Shown: positions 35,016 through 43,552 of the stretch, piece after piece
How positions within the stretch are numbered: the first letter of the stretch is position 1
Layout of the letters: each line of letters opens with the position of its first letter
Source: Candidatus Saccharimonadota bacterium
Lineage (GTDB): Bacteria; Patescibacteriota; Saccharimonadia; Saccharimonadales; Saccharimonadaceae
Reading direction: 5' to 3'
DNA length: 64,000 bases
NCBI GenBank assembly: GCA_017406405.1
Contig: JAFQYO010000019.1
Span: 20,091-84,090, forward strand
The notes under the pieces: generated by a model
Database searches by the model: none
Seen by the model: only the letters and a program-made list of their open reading frames with translations
What the model was told of the DNA's origin: nothing
Made by a program: the position numbers and the translations under genes

Positions 35016-35786
35016 ATGGAAGAAACGGGTGAGGCTTTAGTTCGTCTTGAGAACGTCGAAAAATCTTTCGGCGAAAAAACCATCATTAAAAACCTCTCTC
35101 TCGACGTTTTTGATGGAGAGTTTCTGACGCTTTTAGGCCCGTCAGGATGCGGGAAAACGACTGTTCTTCGGATGATTGCTGGTCTAGAATCCGTGACCGA
35201 AGGAAAGATTTTCCTCGAAGGGAAAGACGTTACTTCTCTTCCGGCTGCGAAACGCGATGTAAACACCATTTTTCAGAACTTCGCTCTCTTTCCTCATCTC
35301 ACGGTCTGGGAAAACATCAACTTCGGCCTAAAGATGAACCGAATCGAAAAGTCCGAAGCCGAAAAACGCATTAAATCCGCTCTCCGTCTCGTGAAATTGA
35401 CCGGCTTCGAAGACCGTTTTCCGTCCCAGCTTTCCGGAGGCCAACAACAGCGCGTTGCGATTGCCCGCGGAATCGTCATGAAACACAAACTCCTCCTTCT
35501 CGACGAAAGTCTCGCCTCCCTTGATTTGAAACTAAAACGCGATATGCAGGTCGAGCTCAAAGAATTCCAAGAAAAGCTAAAAATGACTTTCATTTATGTC
35601 ACTCACGACCAAGACGAAGCCCTTACTATGTCCGACCGAATCGCCATCATGAACCTTGGCCACATTGTCCAGCTCGGAACCCCCGAAGAAATCTACAAAA
35701 ACCCGAAAAACGCCTTCGTAAAATCCTTTATTTCCGACATCGACCTTATAAATTTCAAAAAAACTCGGATGAACAGATATGCGTAA
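35016..35786 (+). CDS. potA: Polyamine ABC transporter ATPase, short form
   Basis: 256 residues. Energy-coupling subunit of a spermidine/putrescine importer. Walker [13 protein letters not shown]-loop [17 protein letters not shown], signature [15 protein letters not shown], Walker [13 protein letters not shown]-loop [15 protein letters not shown]. Usual PotA proteins are about 350-380 residues with a C-terminal TOBE regulatory domain; this one ends shortly after the RecA core ([17 protein letters not shown]). TAAACT (35004-35009) ends 6 nt before the ATG, so probably leaderless. Overlaps potB. Confidence 0.92.
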   Translation: MEETGEALVRLENVEKSFGEKTIIKNLSLDVFDGEFLTLLGPSGCGKTTVLRMIAGLESVTEGKIFLEGKDVTSLPAAKRDVNTIFQNFALFPHLTVWENINFGLKMNRIEKSEAEKRIKSALRLVKLTGFEDRFPSQLSGGQQQRVAIARGIVMKHKLLLLDESLASLDLKLKRDMQVELKEFQEKLKMTFIYVTHDQDEALTMSDRIAIMNLGHIVQLGTPEEIYKNPKNAFVKSFISDIDLINFKKTRMNRYA

Positions 35787-36780
35787 AAACCATAAGCTAC
35801 CTTTCTCGTCATTATCCGAACGTGGTCGGAAGTCTCCGAGAAAATCTCCCTCTGTTTATAAAAACCATAAACTCCTCATCGCTCGTTCTTCCGAACATGA
35901 CGAGAAAAGTCCTAACCCTGTCCGAGCTAAATCCGGATTTGACGGATTTAAACTTTTCGTTACGCTTCCGGTCATCATTTACTCCCTCCTGCTTATCTTC
36001 CTTCCGCTCGTTTATGTTTTCTTTCTCTCCTTTCAAACGAGCGATAACTACGGCGGCTACGATTTCAAACTGACCTTAAAAAACTATCTCGAAGCGTTCG
36101 ACCCGTCCTTTTTGAAAATCTTTTTTGTTTCAATTGTTATTGGACTTTTGACGACCTTTATATGTCTTTTGATTTCTTATCCTTTTGCGATTTTTCTTCG
36201 CGACAAACCAGAAAAAACCCGAAGCTTGATTATAAAACTCGTCATGGTTCCATTTCTAACAAATTCTTTAATTCGAACTTACGGTTGGATTACTTTGCTC
36301 CGCAAAAATGGCGTAATAAATTCCGGATTGCTTTCGCTCGGAATCATAAACTCCCCGCTGAATTTAATGTACAACAACTTAGGCGTCATAATAGGCATGG
36401 TTTATACACTCCTTCCGTTTATGATTCTCCCTGTCGTTTCTGCTGTCTCGAAAGTTGATGAAAATCTTCTCGATGCCGCCGAAGATCTCGGCGCCTCGAA
36501 ACTCGAAAAATTCTTCAGAATCTATCTTCCGCTGACTCTCCCCGGCGCGTTTAATGGCTCGCTTATGGTCTTTATTCCTGCGATTGGTTATTTCTTCATC
36601 GCCGACATTCTCGGTGGCGGAAAAGCCATGATAATCGGCAACCTCGTTAAAAACCAATTCTTGATCGCCCGAAACTGGCCGCTTGGGGCTGCACTATCGA
36701 TTTTGCTCCTTGTGATGACCTTTGGTCTCGTGAAACTTTATCAAAAGGTCGGTGGCGACCTAGACGAGCTAGGGGGCTAA
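35779..36780 (+). CDS. potB: Polyamine ABC transporter permease, N-terminally extended
   Basis: 333 residues. Membrane subunit with the EAA loop DAAEDLGASKLEKFFRIYLPLTLPG as coupling helix and about six helices. An extra N-terminal segment of about 50 residues contains two near-copies of one 25-codon unit (KNHKL...S.SE....KSP). Both start with the same 12 bases TAAAAACCATAA (35784-35795 and 35859-35870), the first of which includes the potA stop. The start could therefore also lie further down; ATG 35779 gives an 8-nt overlap with potA. Confidence 0.9.
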   Translation: MRKNHKLPFSSLSERGRKSPRKSPSVYKNHKLLIARSSEHDEKSPNPVRAKSGFDGFKLFVTLPVIIYSLLLIFLPLVYVFFLSFQTSDNYGGYDFKLTLKNYLEAFDPSFLKIFFVSIVIGLLTTFICLLISYPFAIFLRDKPEKTRSLIIKLVMVPFLTNSLIRTYGWITLLRKNGVINSGLLSLGIINSPLNLMYNNLGVIIGMVYTLLPFMILPVVSAVSKVDENLLDAAEDLGASKLEKFFRIYLPLTLPGAFNGSLMVFIPAIGYFFIADILGGGKAMIIGNLVKNQFLIARNWPLGAALSILLLVMTFGLVKLYQKVGGDLDELGG

Positions 36781-37641
36781 ATGCCAAATCTTATCCTCTC
36801 TGACTACGAATCCGTCCTCGACAAAATCGCCACTAAACGTCCGAGTCGTCGTTCTCATGAAAAATTCCTTCGGAATCTCTTTATATTCCTCGTCATGGTT
36901 TTTCTTTTCCTCCCGATTATGATTCTCGTCATGTTCAGTTTTAACGAGTCTAAAATGAACGTGATTTTTACCGGATTTACGTTCGAATGGTATGGCGAAC
37001 TATTTAAAAACCCTAATCTCCTCGAAGCTTTCCGAAACACGATTTTTATCGCCGTCCTGAGCACAACTATCTCGACCATAATCGGCACGATTTCCGCTGT
37101 CGGGCTGAAAAAATACAATTTTTTTGGCGAAAAGTTCATAGGCAAGCTGATTTACATCCCGATTGTTATCCCCGAAATCGTTCTCGGGATTTCTCTCCTC
37201 GCCATCTTCACCCTCTTTAAGCTCGAACTTGGTTTTTGGACGGTTTTGCTCGCGCATATTTCCTTCTCGATTCCTTTCGTTATTACGAGCGTCCGCTCGA
37301 CCCTCTATTCTTTCTCTCCCTCGATAGAAGAAGCCGCTGAAGACCTCGGTGCGTCTCGCCTCCAAACCCTCCTTTATGTCACTCTTCCGATTATAAAACC
37401 CGGGATTATTTCCGGCGCAATTCTCGCTTTTACGCTTAGTATGGACGACGTCGTGATTTCTTATTTTACCGCCGGCCCGGGGACAAACACCCTCCCGCTT
37501 TATATATACTCAAACATAAAAACCGGCATCAGTCCCGACGTAAACGCCTTAACTACTTTAATGCTCATCGCGACGATAACCCTTCTTGTCTTAAGTAACA
37601 AAATCGAAACTCGTCGTCGCGAGAAAAGGGAACTAAGATGA
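36781..37641 (+). CDS. potC: Polyamine ABC transporter permease
   Basis: 286 residues. Second permease half, with EAAEDLGASRLQTLLYVTLPIIKPG as EAA loop and TLSMDDVVISYFTAGPGTNTLP, the region that is highly conserved in PotC. Starts immediately after the potB stop (TAA-ATG) and overlaps potD through ATGA. A cytoplasmic N-terminal stretch of about 30 residues precedes the first helix. Confidence 0.93.
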   Translation: MPNLILSDYESVLDKIATKRPSRRSHEKFLRNLFIFLVMVFLFLPIMILVMFSFNESKMNVIFTGFTFEWYGELFKNPNLLEAFRNTIFIAVLSTTISTIIGTISAVGLKKYNFFGEKFIGKLIYIPIVIPEIVLGISLLAIFTLFKLELGFWTVLLAHISFSIPFVITSVRSTLYSFSPSIEEAAEDLGASRLQTLLYVTLPIIKPGIISGAILAFTLSMDDVVISYFTAGPGTNTLPLYIYSNIKTGISPDVNALTTLMLIATITLLVLSNKIETRRREKRELR

Positions 37642-38678
37642 AAGTCTCAAAGCTAAAAACCTCGCTTGTCTTGATTTCGCTCGTTGTAGTTTTTTTCGGT
37701 TTTATTATCATTATCCATAGCTTAAAGCCTGAACGCGCCGTCCCCGAAACAAAATCCCTTAACGTTCTTAACTGGACGAGCTATATCCCGGACGATGTGA
37801 TTTCTGACTTCGAAAAAGAATCCGGGATAAAAGTAAACTACAGCACTTACTCATCGAACGAGGAACTCTTAGCGAAAATTTCTTCCGCCGCGCCCGGGAC
37901 TTATGACGTGATTTTTCCGAGTGATTATATGGTTGAGCTGATGATTTATCGCGATATGCTTGAACCGCTCGACTCTTCTCGCCTCTCGAATTTCGAGAAC
38001 ATAAACAAAAAATTCCTAAACCAGCCTTACGATTCGAAGAACGAATTTTCTCTCCCGTTTCTCCTTGCTACGTCCGTCCTTGCTTATGATTCTACAAAAG
38101 TCGAACGTATCTCCAGCTATCGCGACCTCCTCGACAAAAACCTAAGAAACAACATTATCCTTCTTGACGACCAACGAATAGTCATCGGCGCCTTCCTAAA
38201 CGCAGAAGGTTATAGCGCAAACGACACCGATGACGCTCATCTTGAAAAAGCCTACGATTTTTATCAAGAACTAAAACCAAACATAAAAGCTTTTGACTCT
38301 GACTCCCCTAAAACTTTCTTCATTACTGGCGAAGTTGACGTAGGCCTAGTTTGGAACGCCGAGGCGATTCTCGCTCAGGGCGAAAACAAAAACATAAAAA
38401 TCTCCTATCCCGCCGAAGGTTTTACTCTTAGTATGGATAACTACACAATAGTAAAAGGCGCGAAAAACCCCGACGGTGCTTACGAATTTATAAACTACCT
38501 CCTCCGCGATGACATTTGTGCTCGTATCGTCGAAGAATATCCATATATCTCGACCAACAAAAACATCGAATCTCTCCCTGAACCCGAGCTTGACGAAATA
38601 CTTTCTCGCGGGACTTACATCGAAAACGTTGGCACCGATATAAAAAAATTTGACAAACTTTGGGCGCGCATAAAATAG
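37638..38678 (+). CDS. potD: Polyamine-binding protein, membrane-anchored
   Basis: 346 residues. Substrate-binding subunit of the importer. Core motifs: LNVLNWTSYIPDDVISDFEKESGIKVNYSTYSSNEELLAKI (seen in part), YDVIFPSDYMVELM, VDVGLVWNAEA, SMDNYTIVKGAKNPDGAYEFINYLL. The N-terminus is a plain hydrophobic anchor (LVLISLVVVFFGFIIIIH) without a lipobox cysteine, so it is probably held by an uncleaved segment rather than a lipid, unlike Gram-positive lipoproteins. Confidence 0.92.
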   Translation: MKVSKLKTSLVLISLVVVFFGFIIIIHSLKPERAVPETKSLNVLNWTSYIPDDVISDFEKESGIKVNYSTYSSNEELLAKISSAAPGTYDVIFPSDYMVELMIYRDMLEPLDSSRLSNFENINKKFLNQPYDSKNEFSLPFLLATSVLAYDSTKVERISSYRDLLDKNLRNNIILLDDQRIVIGAFLNAEGYSANDTDDAHLEKAYDFYQELKPNIKAFDSDSPKTFFITGEVDVGLVWNAEAILAQGENKNIKISYPAEGFTLSMDNYTIVKGAKNPDGAYEFINYLLRDDICARIVEEYPYISTNKNIESLPEPELDEILSRGTYIENVGTDIKKFDKLWARIK

Positions 38679-38707
38679 TTGAAAAAACTTTTCGCTTCCG
38701 CTAGAAT
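38679..38707 (+). promoter_or_regulatory. Promoter of thyA-folA-glyA
   Basis: TTGAAA (38679-38684), 17-bp spacer, TAGAAT (38702-38707); ribosome site GGAGG at 38720-38724. Confidence 0.65.
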
Positions 38708-38728
38708 AAAACTATAAACGGAGGCAAA

Positions 38729-39694
38729 ATGAGTAAATTCGATGACCAGTACATCGCCCTCTGCCGGAATATTCTTTCTCATGGCGAAAAAATCACGAAC
38801 TATAAAAAAACCGACAACCGCTCCAGCGCGACCGCGTCGTCGATTCCTGACCATGTCGCCCAGGCTTCTTCTGCCGCTCGTACCGTTCGTCTTCCTCATC
38901 AAATCCTCCAATTCGACCTCGGAGAAGAATTTCCAATTCTCGTTTCGAAAAAAGTCGGCTTTAAGACCGCTGTTCTCGAAATCCTCTGGATTTACCAGGC
39001 CGCTTCAAACGACGTTCGCTGGCTTCAAGAGCGTGGCATAAAAATCTGGAACGAGTGGGAAATTTCCGAATCTGGCCTTTACCAGGGAAAGAACTTTAAC
39101 GAGACTTTTGCCTCGCTCCACCCTTCCGAACCCCCCGAAGATTTCGCCCACACCATCGGCACTGCTTATGGGTGGATAGTAAAGAAATATCGCCTTATCG
39201 AAAACCTGATAGAAACCTTAAAGAAAAATCCGGGGAACCGTCGCATGGTTCTCTCGCTTTGGCAAAACGAATGGCTTTCGACCGCCGCTCTTCCGAGCTG
39301 CGTCTGGAACTCCCAATGGAATTTAATCGACGGCCGTTTGAACCTCCTCGTAACTTCCCGTTCGTCCGACGTCCCTCTCGGACTTCCGTTTAACGTCGTC
39401 CAATACGCGACCCTCTGCTATCTTATCGCCGCATCTGTCGGTGCAAAACCCGGCCAATTTACTTTCATCACGAACGACGCCCATATCTACGAAAACCAAA
39501 TCGACGGCATAAAAGAACAAATCCGTCGTTACGACGAAGCAAAATCGTCCGGTTCGCTCCCGCCTGCCCCTAAGCTTGTCCTAAACCCCGAGATAAAAGA
39601 CTTCTATAAATTCGACAACTCAAAGTCTCTTCTCGACATCCGTCTCGAAAATTATCAACACCTCGGCGTGATAAAAATGCCAGTTACGGAGTAA
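38729..39694 (+). CDS. thyA: Thymidylate synthase
   Basis: Makes dTMP from dUMP with methylene-tetrahydrofolate, oxidising it to dihydrofolate. 321 residues. Visible are VRLPHQILQFDLGEEFPI, the catalytic cysteine in ALPSCVWNSQW (usually LPPCH), and RSSDVPLGLPFNVVQYATL for substrate binding. A variable insert of about 25 residues near the N-terminus (NRSSATASSIPDHVAQASS) is unusual. Followed after one base by folA-glyA, so the enzymes that regenerate its cofactor are co-transcribed. Confidence 0.96.
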   Translation: MSKFDDQYIALCRNILSHGEKITNYKKTDNRSSATASSIPDHVAQASSAARTVRLPHQILQFDLGEEFPILVSKKVGFKTAVLEILWIYQAASNDVRWLQERGIKIWNEWEISESGLYQGKNFNETFASLHPSEPPEDFAHTIGTAYGWIVKKYRLIENLIETLKKNPGNRRMVLSLWQNEWLSTAALPSCVWNSQWNLIDGRLNLLVTSRSSDVPLGLPFNVVQYATLCYLIAASVGAKPGQFTFITNDAHIYENQIDGIKEQIRRYDEAKSSGSLPPAPKLVLNPEIKDFYKFDNSKSLLDIRLENYQHLGVIKMPVTE

Positions 39695-39695
39695 A

Positions 39696-41564
39696 ATGTC
39701 TTTTAGTCTTATAGCTGCAATCGGAAAAAATAACGAGTTAGGAAAAAACAATGGTTTAATTTTTCATCTTAAAGCAGACATGAAATTTTTTAAAGAAACG
39801 ACTCTGGGTCATAAAATCGTTATGGGCCGAAAAACGTATGATTCGATCGGTCGTCCGCTTCCCGGGCGAAAAAACTACGTCGTTTCGAATTCGGATTTAG
39901 ACCTTCCTCCTGGCGTGACCCAAATCCGCGATTTAGATTCCTTCATAAAAAAACATGAAGCCTCGCCCGAAGAGATTTTTATCATCGGTGGCGCAAAAAT
40001 CTACGCAGAATTTCTCCCCTTCGCGACGAGTCTTTATCTCACTGAAGTTGACGCCGAAGAACCCTCTGCGGACGCCTTCTTCCCGGATTTTAAAAAATAT
40101 TTCAAGCGCGGAGATAATCTCCGAAAAATACTGCTTTCCACCTCTGAAAATTCATTAAATTTTAACATCATAAAATACACCAGAAAGGACAAGATGAAAG
40201 ACAAAGTTTTTGACCTAATAAACTCCGAAAAAATCCGCCAAAGCGAAGGCCTCGAGCTTATCCCGAGCGAGAATTACGTTTCCGAAGACGTGCTTGCCGC
40301 CGCCGGCTCTGTCCTCACGAACAAATACTCCGAGGGCTACCCAAGTTTCAAAGGTATTGGCGAAGACGGCGAATTTTGGGATGAAGAAAAAATTGCCGAA
40401 GAAAAACTAGGGAACTTCCGCTACTATGGTGGCCAAGAAAACATCGACCGAATCGAACGTTTAGCTATCTCTCGCGCCTGCAAGCTTTTCCATGCCGACC
40501 ACGCAAACGTCCAGCCTCATTCCGGTGCAAACGCCAACGAAGCTGTCTATTGGGCTTGGTGCGACCCGGGCGACACAATCCTCGCGATGACTCTTCCCGC
40601 CGGCGGCCATCTTACGCACGGCGCAAAGGTGACTCGCTCCGCTCATATTTATAACTTTGTCGGATATGGCGTCGACGAAACTGGCGATATCGACTATGCT
40701 GAGCTCGAACGAATCGCAAAAGAAGAGCAACCAAAAATCATCCTCGTCGGCTATTCTGCCTTTATGAAAATTCCTGATTTTGACCGCGTCGCTAAAATCG
40801 CGAAAAAAATCCCTGGTTGTCTTCTTATGGCCGACATGGCGCATGTCGCTGGCCTTATTGCTGGCGGGGTTCATCCAAACCCTCTCGACCACGGCTTCCA
40901 CGTTATGACCACTACGACCCATAAAACCCTTCGTGGCCCCCGTGGCGGTCTAATCCTCTCGAAAGGGAACGTCGGCTCTCCGCTAAAAAAGCCCGAATCA
41001 ACCCTCGAAAACATCCCGATTCTGATTGACCGTGCCGTTTTCCCGGGAACTCAAGGCGGCCCGCTTGAACACATTATCGCCGCTAAAGCCGTTGCTTTCG
41101 GCGAAGCCTTAAAACCAGAGTTCAAGGATTATGCGAAGAAAATCGTAAAAAACGCAAAAACCCTCGCCTCGGCCTTAAAAAAGGAAGGCTTCGTTCTTCA
41201 AGGCGACGGAACAGAAAACCATCTTGTCCTCGTAAATGTCAAACAAAGCTTCGGAATTGACGGAAAGTTCTTCGAAAGAGCTCTCGACCGAGTCGGCTTA
41301 AACCTGAACGCAAACGCGATTCCGACTGACAAAGGCACCGCTTTTCGTCCGTCTGGCGTTCGTCTCGGAACTCCGGCTATCACGACCCGCGGTCTTAAAG
41401 AGCCCGAAATGAAAAAAATCGCTCTCTGGATGCGTCGTGTTGTCGATATTTGTGTTGGTCTTGGCGAAGAGTCTCGTCTCGACTCGGCTTCCGCCGAACT
41501 CGAAGAAATAAGAAAAGAGGTAAAAGCCCTTGCTCTGAAATTCCCAGTTCCTGGAACAAAATAA
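39696..41564 (+). CDS. folA-glyA: Dihydrofolate reductase-serine hydroxymethyltransferase fusion
   Basis: 622 residues in one uninterrupted frame. Residues 1-165 are DHFR (SLIAAIGKNNELGKNNGLIF, IVMGRKTYDSIGRPLPGR, EIFIIGGAKIYAEFLP). From residue 167 on it is a complete SHMT (MKDKVFDLINSEKIRQSEGL, LIPSENYVSEDV, the PLP-lysine block TTTTHKTLRGPRGG). The two normally separate proteins are joined by only a few residues (YTRKDK). An internal AAAGGA (40184-40189) precedes the in-frame ATG at 40194, so separate SHMT could also be made. Together with ThyA the dTMP cycle is complete: DHFR reduces DHF, SHMT reloads the C1 unit. Confidence 0.93.
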   Translation: MSFSLIAAIGKNNELGKNNGLIFHLKADMKFFKETTLGHKIVMGRKTYDSIGRPLPGRKNYVVSNSDLDLPPGVTQIRDLDSFIKKHEASPEEIFIIGGAKIYAEFLPFATSLYLTEVDAEEPSADAFFPDFKKYFKRGDNLRKILLSTSENSLNFNIIKYTRKDKMKDKVFDLINSEKIRQSEGLELIPSENYVSEDVLAAAGSVLTNKYSEGYPSFKGIGEDGEFWDEEKIAEEKLGNFRYYGGQENIDRIERLAISRACKLFHADHANVQPHSGANANEAVYWAWCDPGDTILAMTLPAGGHLTHGAKVTRSAHIYNFVGYGVDETGDIDYAELERIAKEEQPKIILVGYSAFMKIPDFDRVAKIAKKIPGCLLMADMAHVAGLIAGGVHPNPLDHGFHVMTTTTHKTLRGPRGGLILSKGNVGSPLKKPESTLENIPILIDRAVFPGTQGGPLEHIIAAKAVAFGEALKPEFKDYAKKIVKNAKTLASALKKEGFVLQGDGTENHLVLVNVKQSFGIDGKFFERALDRVGLNLNANAIPTDKGTAFRPSGVRLGTPAITTRGLKEPEMKKIALWMRRVVDICVGLGEESRLDSASAELEEIRKEVKALALKFPVPGTK

Positions 41565-41570
41565 GTATGT

Positions 41571-41576
41571 TATAAT
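41571..41576 (+). promoter_or_regulatory. -10 box of tRNA-Ala(CGC)
   Basis: TATGTTATAAT, 9 nt before the mature tRNA. Confidence 0.55.
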
Positions 41577-41585
41577 AAAATGGTT

Positions 41586-41661
41586 GGGGCGTTAGCTCAG
41601 CTGATAGAGCGCGGCATTCGCATTGCCGAGGTCGCGGGTTTGATTCCCGCACGCTCCACCA
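41586..41661 (+). tRNA. tRNA-Ala(CGC)
   Basis: Acceptor GGGGCGT/ACGCTCC with G3-U70, the alanine identity pair; anticodon stem CGGCA/TGCCG, loop TTCGCAT giving CGC; encoded CCA. Confidence 0.95.
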
Positions 41662-41668
41662 TTTTTTA

Positions 41669-41697
41669 TTGACGAAATAATAGTTTCAGATTAAAAT
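41669..41697 (+). promoter_or_regulatory. Promoter of ANL ligase gene
   Basis: TTGACG (41669-41674), 17-bp spacer, TAAAAT (41692-41697). The roughly 65-nt leader has an imperfect hairpin around GACCCCTATATAAGGGAGTC, possibly regulatory. Confidence 0.65.
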
Positions 41698-41768
41698 ATG
41701 AGGGACCCCTATATAAGGGAGTCGACCTTTAAAATGTTGAGATTTCTAAAAGAAAGGAGGGGGTGTGA

Positions 41769-43475
41769 TTGCGCAAGGAAAAAACAGGTTTTCCTTCGAT
41801 TGACAAGACCCACCTCAAAGGGGTCAGTTTTTCGAAGCGTTACCCACTGATTCTTCCGCTCAATATGTTCGGAACATTTTTACTCGTAAACTCGAAACGT
41901 CTCGAAGAGACCGCAGTCATCCAAGGCGATTCCTCTCATACAAAAGGAGAATTGAAAAACGATGTCTGGACAATGATAAAAGGCCTCGCGGGGATAAAGA
42001 TTCACCCTGGCGACGTCATGGTTATCTCTGCTCCGAATTCGTATGAAGGAATCGTCCTAACATTAGCAGCCAACGCTTCTGGAATCAAAGTTGTTTACGA
42101 AAACAGTGTTGGAACCGAGGCCCAGCTCCACGAAACTTTAATGTCTCACGGAGCGAACGTTTTAGTGACGACGGATAAAACCGTGGCCTACGCGATAAAT
42201 CTTTTCGAAACAACTACCGAGCTCAGAGCCGTTATTGACTTATCTCGTAAAGGGGTAGGCAAAGGCATAAAATACGAGCTCGGCCGAAAGTACGTGACCT
42301 ATGACTGGTTGAAAAATGTCGCAAACGCGTCGAAGTTGGATGTAACGTCGCTAGTCCGGCGGCATCTCTTCGGAAAAAAGGATGCGATTTTTCTCCAGAC
42401 CAGCGGTTCGACCGCCGGTGTTCCGAAATACCCTGTTTTTACGAACGAAAACGTCTTCGCGGCGCTTATGTACGCTAAAAACTCGACCGGAACAAACATG
42501 AACGACGCAGAAGTAAAAAAGGTACTTTGTATCTTGCCGTATCGGTTGCCTTATGGTTGGATGACGATTTTTGTCAACCTTCTCGGCGGGAACCCGGTCG
42601 AACTCGCGACCGGCGCCTCTCCAGAAGACATCGGGAGATACTATCTCTCGAAACCCAGCTACATTTATGGAACTCCGTTGATTTTCCGAAACTTTATGGA
42701 CAACACGCCTGGGGATGCTGACTTGTCGTTCCTGAAAGCCTTCTTCGTCTCGGGATTTTCGATTTCAGAAGAATGGTATAAAGAAGGAATTGATTATCTT
42801 CGTTCACATAACTCAGACGCAGAAATCCGGAACAACTACGGAATCGGTGAAGCCCTTTGTATTGGCACCGCATCTGATGGTGTTCCGCACCGCGAAGGAA
42901 CTTCCGGAAAATTCTATGTCGGCCCAGAATGGGTCATTGTCGACGAGGATTTGAAAGAAGTTCCGTACGGCGTAAAAGGCGAAGCCTTGCTCAGGTCGAA
43001 GTCGCTTTTTAGTCATTATTTTAAAGACGAGGAAGCGACCAAAAACGCCTTTGTCGAATATCAGGGAAAAAAATACTATCGCACAGGAGACTATGTTTCT
43101 CTGAGCGAAGACGGCTACGTAACTTTCTACGGCAGAAAAAAACGTTTCTATCAGCCCCTCGGCGCAACCGACAAGGTAAATTGCGAGACGATCGAAAAGG
43201 CTCTTTTGTCTTTCCCGAGTCTTGTTAAGGAATGTGCCGTGGTGATTTTCTCTCCTGATGACAGTCATGAAACAAGCCGAGCTTTTGTCGTAACTCAAAA
43301 GTTGTCAAATGTTTCTCCGGAAGTGTTGATGAAATGCCTTCGCTCGAAACTCTTAGACTATCAACTTCCCGTGGGGATTACGCTTTTAGATAAGCTTCCT
43401 CTCATGGAATCCGGGAAGGTTGACTACAAGAAACTCGAAACTATGTGTAAAACCTCAACAGAAAACCGCTCTTGA
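41769..43475 (+). CDS. ANL-superfamily adenylate-forming ligase (acyl-CoA synthetase-like)
   Basis: 568 residues. Activates a carboxylic acid as acyl-AMP. Motifs: A3 LQTSGSTAGVPKYP, A5 NNYGIGEA, A7 YYRTGDYVSLSEDGYVTFYGR, and the A10 lysine in LPLMESGKVDYKKL, so it appears catalytically complete. No carrier or other domain is attached, and the substrate is unknown; fatty or aromatic acids are typical. The start is TTG 41769, chosen because AAGGAGG ends 8 nt upstream and no in-frame ATG is near. Ends with a strong terminator. Confidence 0.85.
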   Translation: MRKEKTGFPSIDKTHLKGVSFSKRYPLILPLNMFGTFLLVNSKRLEETAVIQGDSSHTKGELKNDVWTMIKGLAGIKIHPGDVMVISAPNSYEGIVLTLAANASGIKVVYENSVGTEAQLHETLMSHGANVLVTTDKTVAYAINLFETTTELRAVIDLSRKGVGKGIKYELGRKYVTYDWLKNVANASKLDVTSLVRRHLFGKKDAIFLQTSGSTAGVPKYPVFTNENVFAALMYAKNSTGTNMNDAEVKKVLCILPYRLPYGWMTIFVNLLGGNPVELATGASPEDIGRYYLSKPSYIYGTPLIFRNFMDNTPGDADLSFLKAFFVSGFSISEEWYKEGIDYLRSHNSDAEIRNNYGIGEALCIGTASDGVPHREGTSGKFYVGPEWVIVDEDLKEVPYGVKGEALLRSKSLFSHYFKDEEATKNAFVEYQGKKYYRTGDYVSLSEDGYVTFYGRKKRFYQPLGATDKVNCETIEKALLSFPSLVKECAVVIFSPDDSHETSRAFVVTQKLSNVSPEVLMKCLRSKLLDYQLPVGITLLDKLPLMESGKVDYKKLETMCKTSTENRS

Positions 43476-43492
43476 AAAAGAGCGGTTTTTTC
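43459..43492 (+). terminator. Terminator after ANL ligase gene
   Basis: Stem AACCGCTCTT/AAGAGCGGTT with short A-rich loop and TTTTTTC tail; overlaps the last codons. Confidence 0.85.
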
Positions 43493-43552
43493 TATCATTT
43501 TTTCTAAAATTCATGATAAAATAAAAATAACCCTAATATCCGTGGAGGTTCT

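Noticed and set aside
35784..35870. CRISPR-like repeats in potB
   Set aside because: Only two copies of a 12-base string within a coding duplication; no array.
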